Assembly (NCBI GenBank): GCA_031769625.1
Contig: JAUIMM010002003.1
Coordinates: 186,001 to 250,000, forward strand
DNA from: Taudactylus pleione
Lineage: Eukaryota > Chordata > Amphibia > Anura > Myobatrachidae
DNA: 64,000 bases
Direction of reading: 5' to 3'
Positions 54,584 to 64,000 of the stretch are shown in pieces. The notes below the pieces were generated by a model that was given only the letters and a program-made list of their open reading frames with translations, was not told where the DNA came from and ran no database searches. A program made the translations under genes and the position numbers. Each line of letters opens with the position of its first letter. Positions within the stretch are counted from its first letter, which is position 1.

Positions 54584-56450
54584 TGGGACGGACCTCTCTG
54601 GTAAATCTCAGAGTGGGGGGCCGACATCTTAAATTCGCCCAGTGTTGGTGCAATACCACCATGGATGCTTGGGTACGAGAAGTGGTCTCTCAGGGGTATG
54701 CCCTGTCCTTCCGTCACAGCCCCCCCCCCCCCCCCCAACAGTTCTTCTGCCCAAGTCTTTCTCAGGACAAGACAAAGGCCTTGCAGATTCAGGAAGCCAT
54801 AGAGACCTTGCTGAAAGCAGGGGTTGTTCCCGTTCCGCTTTCTCAACGCGGGACGGGTAACTACTCTTCTCTATTTCTGGTTCCGAAACCCAATAGGTCT
54901 CAACCTGAATCGTTGCACAAGTTCCTCACAGTGCCCACTTTCAGGATGGAAACTTTGCGTTCCATCATTCTGGCTATGGAACCGGGGGATTATATGGTCT
55001 CCCTGGACATCCAGGACGCCTGCCTCCATGTTCCTATAGCCCCTTCACACCAGCGGTATCTAAGGTTTGCTATACGCCAGCTTCACTTCCAGTTTCAGGC
55101 TCTGCCCTTTGGTCTTTCCACGGCTCCAAGGGTGTTCACCAACGTTATGGCTGTCATGGCTGCCCATCTGCGCAGCCAGGGTATACTGCTTCTGCCGTAT
55201 GTGGACAACCTCCTATTGCTGGCAGGCTCTCCGGAGGTACTTTTGCAACATCTGCACCTGATGATCGCTTGTCTGTAAGCGCACGGGTGGCTGACAAACT
55301 GGAAGAAGTCCTCCCTCATTCTGTCACAGAAGATGTTTCATTTGGGAGCCCTTCTGGACTCTCGTCAGCAAAGGATCTTTCTGACTCCGGAAAAGATTTC
55401 CTCTCTACATCTACGAGTGAGCAGTTGTCTGAAGAGTTTCCAGGTGTCTGATCACGCGGAAATGAGTTCTGGGGTCCATGGTGTCGACATTCGACATGGT
55501 GGAATATGCCTAGTTTCATTCCAGGCCCCTGCAGGGGCAGATTCTATCCAAATGGAACGGGTTACCACACCGGATCAGGACTCAGATGCTGGTGTTGTCT
55601 CCGGAGGTGCGCCTGTCGCTGGCTTTGTGGCTTCAGACATCTCATCTCACCAAGGGTCACCCCTTTTGGATCCTGGACTGGGTACTGCTCACGACAGATG
55701 CCAGTCTCCGTGGTTGGGGGGCAGTGTCTGGTCCACTTTCACTTCAGGGCCGTTGTACGGCGGAGGAAGCGGTTCTTCCCATCAATATTATGGAACTTCG
55801 GCCCGTGTACAGGGCCTTCCAGTTGTCCGGTCGCGCTCTTCACGGAAGGGCAGCGCAAGTTCAGAAGTTCAGTCCAACAACGCCACCACGGTAGCGTACA
55901 TCAACCGTCAAGGGGGAACTCTCAGTCTAGCAGCAATGTCTGAGGTGTCGCGCATCCTATCTTGGGCAGAGTGCCACCTTCCGGCCATCTCGGGAGTCTT
56001 CATTTCAGGAGTTCTGAACTGGGAAGCTGACTTCCTCAGCCGTCACGACGTGCATCCCGGGGAATGGTTCCTTCACCCAGAGGTATTTCAACTACTCATG
56101 GACAGGTGGGGACTGCCGAAGGTGGACCTCATGCCTGTGTACGGGTCCAGGACAAGAGACGCTGGCGCAATCCTGGTGGACATACTGTCAGTGAAATGGA
56201 CATTTCAGCTGGCGTCTCTATTCCCTCCGATATCCCTGCTGCCTCGGGTCCTTCGGAAATTCAAACACTATGGTGGCACGCTTCTGCTGGTGGCTCTGGC
56301 TTGGCCCATGCGTCCCTGGTACCCCCATCTTCGGGGCCTCTCCATCGATGTTCCGTTTCTTCTGCCTCAGCGTCGGGACCTGTTGTCTCAGGGCTCTGCC
56401 TTTACCCGGATCTGGGTCGTCTGTCGTCTCTCTGACGGCGTGACTCTTGA
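54584..56450 (+). pseudogene. DIRS copy G RT-RNase H-Dam-like polyprotein (frameshifted)
   Basis: The RT is open from 54544 to 55278, beginning (after gag) NLRVGGRHLKFAQCW. It has a small deletion at VPKPNRSQPESLHKFL, the palm SLDIQDACLHVPIAPSHQRY and the catalytic box PYVDNLLLL, with GACAAC at 55204-55209. A shift near 55280 follows. RNase H and the Dam-like region are open in a second frame from about 55850 to 56450 (VQSNNATTVAYINRQGG, in which Asp of SDN is Asn; NWEADFLSRHDVHPGEWF; VDLMPVYGSRTRDAG with a deletion; LFPPISLLPRVL). Two catalytic Asp positions are lost, one in RT and one in RNase H. Confidence 0.86.
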
Positions 56451-57440
56451 GACATCCGTCTTAAGGCCCCGGGGTTTTTCCAGCTCAGTCATCAGCACAA
56501 TGCTACAGGTGCGCAAGCCTGCTTCCGCCAGGATTTACCACAGTGTGGCATACTTAATATCTGGACTCACACCATTGAAAATAAGGTCCTCAAGCGTTTC
56601 GTGTTTCTAGGATTTTGGCTTTCCTTCAGTCTGGGTTGGACCTGGGCTTATGCCTCGCTCCTTTGAAAGTTCATGTGTCTGCACTTTCTGTGTGGTTCCA
56701 GCTTAGGATCGTTACTCTGCCTGATGTCCGCACCTTTTTCCAGGGTGCTCTCAGGATTCAGCCTCCCTTTGTTCTACCAGTGGCTCCTTGGGATTTGGCA
56801 GTGGTGCTTCGGGTCCTCCATTTGAACCTCTTTGAGTCGGTGGAACTCAAGTGGATGACAGTTAATACTGTTTTTCTCCCTGGCAATTGCTTTGGCCAGA
56901 AGTGTCAGAATTAGGCGTGCTTTCTTGCCGTTCTTTTCTGATATTTCACCAGGACAGGGCAGTGCTTCGCACCCATCCGGGTATTCTTCCTAAGGTGGTT
57001 TCTAAGATTCACATTAATCAGGAAATAGTTGTGCCGGCATTTCAGTCACCTGATCTCTCGGCTGGTGAGTCTTCCTTAGATGTTGTCCGTCCCTGCTCTC
57101 AAAGTTTGTGGAGCGGACTAGTTCCATTCGGAAGTCTGATTCTTTGTTCGTCCTCTTTCGTTTTCATAAGAGGAGTTTGCCTGCCAACAAACAAACTTTG
57201 GCCCGTTGGCTTCGTTTAGTTATTTTGTGAGGCTTATTCACAGAAGGCTTTACCTATTCCGGCCTCTGTTAAGGCTCATTCCACTCGGTCTGTAGATACC
57301 TCGTGGGCTGCTGGCTGTTCAGCTGTGTAAGGCGGCCACCTGGTCTTCCATGTGGCCGCCTTACAGACTTTTCTAAGGTTCTATGCGTTTGACACCTTCG
57401 CCTCTCAGGATGCATCCTTTGGGCGCCGGATTCTCCTTTC
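56400..57440 (+). pseudogene. DIRS copy G tyrosine recombinase (frameshifted)
   Basis: The frame 55333-56610 carries on into GVTLETSVLRPRGFSSSVIS and MLQVRKPASARIYHS. Another frame (56615-56914) holds MAFLQSGLDLGLCLAPLKVH and FVLPVAPWDLAVVLRV. A third (56887-57219) holds VSELGVLSCRSFLIFHQDRA. The Arg box reads LWPEVSELG, so the Arg is lost by a small deletion. AHSTRSVDTSWAAG (about 57272) keeps His-x-x-Arg. The part with Tyr survives as LRFYAFDTFASQDAS (about 57375). Confidence 0.8.
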
Positions 57441-57469
57441 AGTGCAGGAGCGTCCCCGTCCTTAGTTGT

Positions 57470-57565
57470 ACTGCTTTGGGACATCCCAAAGGTCAACCCT
57501 GTGGACCCCCTATGGAACCTGAAGTAGAAAACCAGAGATATGGTAAGAACTTACCTTTTTGTTAG
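57470..57565 (+). repeat. Shortened internal complementary region of DIRS copy G
   Basis: The first half, GGTCAACCCTGTGGACCCCC through TGAAGTAGAAAACCAGAG, is intact. The second half stops after ATGGTAAGAACTTACCTTTT. About 40 bp (GTTATCTCTGTTTCTACGAA and more in copy C) are deleted before AGCCCATATGAAGCC. Confidence 0.8.
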
Positions 57566-58047
57566 CCCATATGAAGCCAGGTGCATCAGTGCGATATGTG
57601 GCTGGTCAACGGTTTTCAGTCTCCCTCTCTGTGAGTATGGTTCTTGTGTGTCCCAGTCTTCCTCCTCTGTTTTTTCCTCCTCTGGCCTTGGCTACTTGCC
57701 AACTGAGGTGCCTGTGGCTGGGACAGGGTATAGAGGAGGATGGACCCAGTGCATCCTTGGAGCAGCAACAGCTTTAACTGCGTGGTGCCCGTGGATCCAG
57801 ATCCAGCTATACCCCAATGTCAGCAAGGTGAACCCTAGGGACCTCGTAGAAACAGAGATAACAAAGGGAAGTTCTTACCATATCTCTTGTTTTTTTGCCT
57901 TATTCTTTTTTTAAATGTCTGTTTATAATAATGCAACCTTGCTTGTGATTAACATTCTCCTACAGATAAGTAGCAACCATGAGGATGTACAAACAAAATT
58001 TCCTATGATGTCCTTCAATATATTCCATTATTTTCAAATGCTATCAG

Positions 58048-58227
58048 GGTACCTTTGATGTGAGCCAAACGCAGATGCGGATTAGAAGAAACAGCTTTAC
58101 TCCTCTGTCCAGCTCTGATACAGTCAGACGGCCACGAAATTACAGTGTTGGGAGCCGACCACATAACCCAGTGGGGTTGGAAAAGGTCAGGCTGTCCTCG
58201 GATGGGTTAGACCGCCCCTTGAGACAA
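58048..58227 (+). CDS. pfkfb2: PFKFB2 exon, regulated C-terminal tail
   Basis: The acceptor is ATGCTATCAG and the likely donor is CAA/GTTAGT. The exon has 60 codons in phase 0 at both ends. It encodes GTFDVSQTQMRIRRNSFTPL, then SSSDTVRRPRNYSVGSRPHN, then PVGLEKVRLSSDGLDRPLRQ. RIRRNSF and RRPRNYS match the PFKFB2 (heart-type) tail, where the two Ser residues (Ser466 and Ser483 in human numbering) are phosphorylated by kinases such as AKT and PKA to raise kinase activity. This identifies the gene as PFKFB2. If no further exon were used, the frame would read on to a stop at 58312-58314. An alternative donor (GAAAAG/GTCAGG, 58186) is also possible. Confidence 0.9.
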
Positions 58228-58432
58228 GTTAGTGTACTTTTTTGTGTATTGATATGTTCACAAATGATTCACTTAATCAAGAGGCTACTTGTTTACAGTA
58301 TTAGAAGTCAATAAGATGTTAGTCACTCGCATGCACTCTGAAATTTTATTTATGAAGGTTAATGTTCCAAACATTAGATTGGTAAATGTGTTATGCCAAT
58401 TCTCCTAATTGCCTGTGTTTTACTATAATGCT

Positions 58433-58692
58433 GCATACACAAGGTCAGATTTTGTTAACGATCTGAACGATAACTATTGTAAAAATCGTTCATGTCTTTG
58501 ACATATGGGGCATGCATCGACCAACGATGCATGTTGCTGCATGTCAGATAACTATATGACATCGACTGTGTTTGCAGTAAGATTTGGACAATTTAATTCA
58601 TTTTAATACTGTCAGAAATCTTTCATCGTTCATAAAACCGTTCAAAACTTTGATTAAATCATTCTTCTAGCAAATCTGACCGTATGTATGCA
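58433..58692. mobile_element. MITE
   Basis: The ends GCATACACAAGGTCAGATTT and AAATCTGACCGTATGTATGC are complementary with a few mismatches. The inside has several GATCTGAACGAT-type short palindromes. Confidence 0.78.
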
Positions 58693-59160
58693 CCATAACC
58701 CAGGTTCTGCTTTGCATTCCACAGTGAAATATTTTTAATAAAAAGTTATCTTAAGAAGTTGACCCATTATGCGAACTGAGGAGAAATTGAGGGCTCAGTC
58801 TAACAGCATTTAGTTATAGTCTTGATTTTTTTTTTTTTATTGTTTTTATCACAATATCATCACCCTATAACTTTACATGAACCTAGGTTAATTACACCCC
58901 AAAATCTGTTATTTTTCATATATATAACAAATACACAAGTCTCGAGAGTTCAGTCTGCTGCCTTGGAATGCAGCCACCTCCTGCCATGCTTCCCATCACA
59001 GTTCTTCAGTCGATTCCTAGCACTAATCGCATTTGGGCCTACTTGCTGGCCGCTATTGGGCATCAGGGCATTGGGTGAAAAGTTTTAAACTCTTCCTGTC
59101 TTCGGTAATGACTTGCAGCTGGGCTTGTGCAGCCTTGAAAACCCTCCAGTTTGTAGTGCA
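58693..59160. other. Intron sequence without recognised features
   Basis: It is AT-rich with a T-run at 58827-58838. No gene or repeat end is seen. Confidence 0.5.
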
Positions 59161-59545
59161 TGGAGGGCCTGATTCAGCTGCAGACTGAGTAGCTATTGCA
59201 GCTGCTAACATGGTAGCAGCTGCGGTAGCACGAAGATGGTAATGCAGCAGGAGGCGTTATACCTCCTATATGCATTACTGATCCGAGCTGCATCCTGGGA
59301 CACAACATCAGGCCATCTGTGTATCTATCGGCTGTAAAAGACCTGGAAATCTCCTCCCCCCCCCTTCCCATCAGTGGCAACACACCTCTGTTTTGGGTCC
59401 CCCCTCCCATTCTAGAACTACAGCAGACTGTCAATCAATGACAGTCTTCTCCCGGACTGCCTGCGGGACCGCAGACTCGTTCTGCACATGTACAGAATTG
59501 GTCTTGCGCACGAGCAGTTTTCCAATCAGGCTATCACCTGACCCC
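59161..59545. mobile_element. Harbinger-like MITE, second copy
   Basis: It begins AGGGCCTGATTCAGCTGCAG and shares GCAGCTGCTAACATGG, GGTAATGCAGCAGGAGG and CTGCACATGTACAGAA with the reverse complement of 40458-40711. The right end is not clear. Confidence 0.65.
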
Positions 59546-60406
59546 CTCCAACTGTGTCCCATAGAACTCTGCGCTTTCATGGTAGGATCAATGGCAAAAT
59601 CACTGTGTGATAATTCTCCATTTTTATTATTTGCATTATCACATAGGGACAGATACAATTAGCCGCCCAACTTTTCATAGCTGGTGAAACTGTAGTAACT
59701 TTCTGCTATTCAATTAGAAAGCTGTGTTAAGTACACATGGGTTTTAATAGGAGGTAACACAGCTTTTTTAGTTTGCATCTCCAGAGCAGGGGAATTTTTT
59801 TTTTCTTATATTTCAATGTAAATGTCAGCACACAGTGCAGTAGCCCTCGGACCCCACTCCAAATGAATAATGTATTTCGAGGTTTTTTTAATAGGAAAAT
59901 ATGGGCAGGTTATTTTCTCTAAATGTACAAGGAACAGGTTAAATGATGTAATGGACATGAAGGTTGAGGAGTTGTATTGATGAAGGAAAGGGGGATTTTG
60001 AACTTGCAAGTCTTCATATCTTAGCTTTTTACAAACTTGTATATACATACTTAATCACTATAGAAACATTTTAATGTATTCTAATATAAAATTATAGAAA
60101 AGTGATAGCCAGTAAGTGTCTCCCAGCAAATAATTCTCTATAGGATAAGTTTAAAAAATCAACCATTGTACACCATTATAACCTCCATTACCATTACATT
60201 GCCTCCAATAGTGGCCATAAGCAACGTAATCGCTTTCTTCTGTCGTGCTCTCGCGTTCTCTCTCCTGTCCTCCCCTCTTTCTCTCTCGCGCGCGCTCTCG
60301 TGGCCCCCTCTTTCTCCCGTTTTTTTTTTTTTGGGGGGGGGGGGGGGATTCAGAATGATTATGCTCAATCTTTCATATACTTTGCTTAGGTTGCACACTG
60401 CAGAAC
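59546..60406. other. Intron with low-complexity tract
   Basis: A cytosine-thymine and GC-dinucleotide tract (60250-60320) and a T-run joined to a G-run (60320-60347) are present. I see nothing else. Confidence 0.5.
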
Positions 60407-60724
60407 TAAGCTGGATGCACACTGATAGATATATCGCCTGCTCAAACGAATGGGCGATATATCTATAGTGCATTGCCGGGTGTGTACAGCACATATGTCT
60501 GAACAACGATGTTAAGACATCCGATCTGCTGATTTGTACAGGGGACTCTATGATCGCCCATACACATGCTACGGAACCAGGCGGTGATTGACAGCTCAAC
60601 TAGTCGGGCGCTCAAGCCCGGCACATCGGACAGACAAAGTGGTAAGTGTGTATACACTTACCAATTGTCAAGACGTCGGATCGGCTATATGGCCGACCCG
60701 TCGACCTAGTGTGTACCCAGCTTA
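60407..60724. mobile_element. MITE
   Basis: The ends TAAGCTGGATGCACACT and AGTGTGTACCCAGCTTA are complementary with two mismatches. A hairpin GATATATCGCC with GGCGATATATC lies inside the left end. Confidence 0.82.
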
Positions 60725-60954
60725 ACACACGACATTGATGTAATGCCAGCAACTTGCCATTTGTAATAGAATTGCCTGGTTTCATGTGAAGTGCACTTTA
60801 ATGTAACCTGGGATTACACAATACTGAATTCCTGGCTAATTGAATTTGGCTATAAGTCTGCGCCTCATAATTCTTTCTTTCTAGGATTAATTTTAAAATG
60901 TGTACATTTCCACATTCAGAACTGTCTATAATATATTTTATTTGTGTCCAACAG

Positions 60955-60977
60955 CGTTCCTTGGAGAGTGCTTGCAT
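60955..60977 (+). CDS. pfkfb2: Candidate PFKFB2 23-bp micro-exon
   Basis: The acceptor is TTGTGTCCAACAG and the donor is GCAT/GTGAGTATAAG. Joined in phase 0 to the exon ending at 58227, it reads RSLESAC plus two bases of the next codon. If the donor is not used, it ends in RSLESACM and a stop (TGA 60979-60981). The phases on both sides fit the neighbours, which is the main support. I do not recognise the peptide from memory. This is inference that RNA data could settle. Confidence 0.6.
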
Positions 60978-61238
60978 GTGAGTATAAGTTGATTTTCTAT
61001 TTTTAATAATTTATTGACCCCACCCCTATTCATTCCTTTTGTATTTTTGATGTAAACTGTAATTCAGCATTATTTAATGTGATCTTACTCTACAACTTTT
61101 TGAACATCTCATATTGCCTTACAACTTTTAAAAAAAAAAGAGACTTTTTATTAAGACTGAATGTAATGAATAAATACAAATTTGAATTCCTTTTTTCTTT
61201 TCTTTTTTTCTTTTTTTTGTTTTTTTACTTTTTCTTAG

Positions 61239-61296
61239 GGCGGCAGCGGATACCAATGGTTGTGATGTCTTTCAGTCTTTGTCTGCTTTGATCTAA
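61239..61296 (+). CDS. pfkfb2: Candidate PFKFB2 last coding exon
   Basis: The acceptor is a long T-rich tract ending TTTTTTACTTTTTCTTAG. In the phase left by the micro-exon, the first G completes ATG and the frame reads AAADTNGCDVFQSLSALI, then TAA (61294-61296). This would be an alternative C-terminus of the kinase/phosphatase beyond the phosphorylated tail. The strong acceptor and matching phase support it. The peptide is unknown to me. Confidence 0.55.
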
Positions 61297-61910
61297 ATGG
61301 CAGCAGAGTCCTCAACAAGTTTTTCTGGTCCATCAATTAGATAGTTGATCCATACTCGGTACAGATATTTCCATGATAAAACAGGCATGTAGCACAATCC
61401 TCTGCCTTTTAAAAGCTTAAAGTGTGATACTAACGACAATGCACAAGAAATCCCTAACTTAATTTACAGAAGACTGCAAGTGTCCTCATTGGCTTTGTAA
61501 TACATTTTTGCCAAATGCAATCCCTCCAACCAGATAAATTGTTTTGTTCTGCATCTCTTGTGAAGGGACCAGTGGTAAAATAGGTGTAATAAAGAGTACA
61601 AAATAATATTTTAATGTTTGTTTTTTTTAAAAATTGCATTTTATTTGGCAATTCATTTTTTTCATCCTGACAGAAAATGTGCCTTTGTCTAATCCCTCAC
61701 CTAGCAATATAGTAGGTCAGTTTTATTTTTTTGCATATTTTTTTTTTTTCAACAGCAGCACAATCCCCAGAGGATATTGTGATTAATGAGCAACATGTAT
61801 TGTATTTCTGTAGTTTATGATGGCAGTGTTGCTCTTGAAGTATGTTCATTTACTAACTGAGAACACTATTGACTATCAAGAAGTATTCCCAAAATAAACT
61901 AAATAAAACA
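61297..61910 (+). other. pfkfb2: Probable PFKFB2 3' untranslated region
   Basis: Non-repetitive, AT-rich sequence follows the candidate stop. AATAAA occurs at 61588-61593 and again at 61893-61898 and 61902-61907. I see no transposon ends in the first 600 bp, which fits a retained UTR. Confidence 0.5.
61588..61593 (+). terminator. Candidate polyadenylation signal AATAAA
   Basis: This is the first AATAAA after the candidate stop codon, about 290 bp downstream. Use of this site over those near 61895 cannot be decided from sequence. Confidence 0.4.
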
Positions 61911-62469
61911 AAGTTGTACATTAAGCTTAGTATTGTACATGCTGGAAATAATTAGTCTGCCTCTATCCATAATAGACTAAAAGTTTGATGGGAAATTTTT
62001 AATTATTTGTCTTTTATATAAAGACCTCCATAACTACCCTACTGACTGTATTTTCAAGATATAATAGAAGCAAATATTGGGTCGGCTATGTCCCAAACTA
62101 AAATACATACCCAGCCATGCAATGATTACTTCTAAATATCTTAAGGCTGAGATATTAAACTTTGTACTTAGTATTAAAAATGCAAGTCCCCAACTATTTC
62201 TGGCAAATAACAGCAATATGATAATAAAGGCAGACAGTGTTAAATAACCGAAAAATGTAATGCCTACATTGATAGGTTTAAAAGATCCTCCTCTATGTAT
62301 ATAATTTGTCCTGCTTTAGTTCTTAGTGTATCTCTTAACATCTGCCACTGGCTGAACTGCCCTGTTTGTGAGACCACACAATAGTAATCCACAATTGTAC
62401 AGAATGGAAACTGCGTCACTCATGACAATGCATGGTGAGGCTCTTGATTAAGGCATATATCTTTTAAGC
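61911..62469. other. Downstream sequence without recognised features
   Basis: It is AT-rich, with no repeat ends or frames that I can support. Confidence 0.45.
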
Positions 62470-62562
62470 CAGGGGTAGCCAACCTCTGTCCTTGAGAGCT
62501 ACTAACAGTTCACGTTTTCCAGACCACCTAGCTGGTGCACAGGTGTATTCATTACTCACTAA
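62470..62562. mobile_element. Truncated hAT MITE
   Basis: It begins CAGGGGTAGCCAACCTCTGT followed by CCTTGAGAGCTACTAACAGT, as in 18998-19182. The right half is missing. Confidence 0.65.
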
Positions 62563-62596
62563 GGGGCATATGTATCAAAGCTTGATGTGAGATATA

Positions 62597-63688
62597 CAGT
62601 CAAGTGCATAAATATTGGGACATTAACAGAATTTTCATATTTTGGCCTCTATTCACCACCACAATGGCTTTGAAATAAAACAAATAAGATGTGCTTTAAC
62701 TGCAGACTTTCAGATTTAATTTGAGGGTAATTACATCCAATCAGGTGAACGGTGTAGGAATTACAACGGTTTCTATATGTGCCTCCCACTTTTTAAGGGG
62801 CCAAAAGTAATGGGACAAACTAAACAATCCTAAATCTAACTTTCACTTTTTAATACTTTGTTGCAAATCCTTTGCAGGCAATTACAGCCTGAAGTCTGGA
62901 ATGCATAGACCTCACCAAACGCTGGGTTTCATACCTGGTGGTGCTCTGCCAGGCGTCTACTGCAAATGTCTTCAGTTCCTGCTTGTTCTTGGGGCATTTT
63001 CCCTTCAGTTTTGTCTTCAACAAGTGAAATGCATGCTCAATAGGATTCAGGTCAGGGGATTGACTTGGCCATTGCATAACATTCCACTTTTTAGCCTTAA
63101 AAAACTCTTTGGCTGCTTTTGCAGTATGCTTCGGGTCATTGTCCATCTGCACTGTGAAGCGCCGTCCAATGAGTTCTGAAGCATTTGACTGAATAAGAGC
63201 ATATAATATTGCCCGAAATACTTCAGAATTCATTCTGCTGCTTTTGTCAGCAGTCACATCATCAATAAATACAAGGGAACCAGTTCCATTAGCAGCCATA
63301 CATGCCCACGCCATGACACTACCACCACCATGCTTCACTGATGAGGTGGTATGTTTTGGATCCTGAGCAGTTCCTTTCCATCTCCATACTCTTCCCATCA
63401 CTCTGGTACAAGTTGATCTTTGTCTCATCTGTCCATAGGATGTTGTTCCAGAACTGTAATGGCTTTTTTAGATGTTGTTTGGCAAACTCTAATCTGGTCT
63501 TCCTGTTTTTGTGGCTCACCAATGGTTTACATCTTGTGGTGAACCCTCTATATTCACTCTTGTGAAGTCTTCTCTTGATTGTTGACTTTGACACATATGC
63601 ACCTACCTCCTGGAGAGTGTTCTTGATTCGGCCAACTGTTGTGAAGGGGTTTTTCTTCACCAGGGAAATAATCATTCTGTCATCCACC
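62597..63688 (-). mobile_element. Tc1-family transposon T3, 5' truncated
   Basis: The terminal repeat CAGTCAAGTGCATAAATATT follows TA at 62595-62596. The element is read on the minus strand and is cut at about 63688 inside the transposase N-terminal half. It is the same family as T1 and T2. Confidence 0.9.
62850..63688 (-). pseudogene. Tc1 transposase of T3 (N-terminus lost, one frameshift)
   Basis: The frame from 63688 down to about 63390 reads VDDRMIISLVKKNPFTTVGR and then NILWTDETKINLYQSDG (first Asp). A shift near 63385 follows. The second frame continues to the stop at 62850 with VQMDNDPKHTAKAAKEFFKA (second Asp), PDLNPIEHAF (Glu) and the end GFATKY. All three catalytic residues are present, but the DNA-binding domain is missing. 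Confidence 0.9.
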
Positions 63689-64000
63689 ACTAAAGAAGCT
63701 GGATATCGATTTACCAGCGAAACGCGTTAAGCCTCTCCACAATTGCTACAACCTTTGGGGAACCATTGTATTCATCTATCTTGGACATTTGGACACATTG
63801 TTTGCTGTTGGGACATCCGCACCTATTCCATAGGATATACAGCTACAAGTGGATCTGATCCAGTCTATACTCTGTGACAATACCAACAGGATTTGGACAC
63901 ATGATAAACTCATCTGGGCTGAGAATAAATTGACATTCCACTTGGTAAATATTTGCTGTACCATACACACGGAAGTATCTTGTCCTACAGCTAGTGTCCA
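63689..64000. repeat. Unassigned repeat-like sequence
   Basis: CCAGCGAAACGCGTTAAGCC (63714-63733) is of a type seen in dispersed vertebrate repeats. No frame or element end is clear before the window ends. Confidence 0.35.

Larger units (their letters stand above)
52144..57896 (+). mobile_element. DIRS copy G, full length
   Basis: The left ITR (CTACTAGGGGTCCACAGGGT from 52147) and right ITR (about 57820-57896, TATCTCTTGTTTTTTT at the end) frame a leader, gag, RT, RNase H, Dam-like region, recombinase and a partly deleted ICR (about 57470-57560). It is the same family as A and C. The genes are more legible than in C but carry frameshifts and stops. It is in sense orientation within the largest PFKFB2 intron. 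Confidence 0.9.

Overview
The window is eukaryotic and almost certainly vertebrate, most likely from an anuran amphibian with a large, repeat-rich genome. I infer this from an intron-rich copy of a vertebrate gene, PFKFB2, surrounded by many DIRS-type tyrosine-recombinase retrotransposons, DD34E Tc1 transposons, hAT and Harbinger MITEs, a Helitron and an L2/CR1-type LINE. The species cannot be fixed from sequence reading alone.

Host gene: the 3' half of PFKFB2 (6-phosphofructo-2-kinase/fructose-2,6-bisphosphatase 2) lies on the + strand. Four exons encode the C-terminal part of the bisphosphatase domain (26773-26877, 30396-30525, 30733-30795, 39282-39346). One exon encodes the PFKFB2-type phosphorylated tail (58048-58227). 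Two short downstream exons are inferred (60955-60977 and 61239 to a stop at 61296). I found no upstream exon in the first 26.7 kb, so that stretch is probably one intron made almost wholly of transposons. Intron sizes in order are 3.5, 0.2, 8.5, 18.7, 2.7 and 0.26 kb.

Layout: 1-24189 is an onion of nested elements. DIRS copy A ends at 3404, exactly where copy B begins. Copy B (3405-6228 and 12057-14826) is split by copy C (6229-12056). B itself sits inside a Tc1 element (14827-15947), and that Tc1 sits in the gag region of an old D-family DIRS (15949-18391, probably continuing at 23520-24189). A second D-family copy (about 19287-23482) and two MITEs lie between those two parts. 24354-26620 holds a second, decayed Tc1-like family, a hAT MITE and a LINE tail. 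27238-28842 is a Tc1 copy whose last 250 codons are open. 28857-33232 is mostly MITEs around two exons. 33590-37110 is a very decayed DIRS copy plus a fragment. 37590-38990 is a composite repeat. 39996-40957 is a Helitron. 42058-51449 is DIRS copy F, split by a minus-strand LINE that carries a Harbinger-like MITE. 52144-57896 is DIRS copy G. The 3' end of the gene and further MITEs and Tc1 sequence fill 58-64 kb.

How parts relate: the DIRS copies show the full family architecture: gag with CxxC pairs, RT-RNase H-Dam-like domain, an overlapping tyrosine-recombinase frame, inverted terminal repeats (ITRs), and an internal complementary region (ICR) matching both ends. Only copy A has long open frames. 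Copy C has dead genes but perfectly matching termini, which suggests mobilisation in trans. Every DIRS copy is in the same orientation as PFKFB2. Insertion points lie in T-runs. The CpG that spans the RT catalytic Asp-Asp codons has decayed repeatedly.
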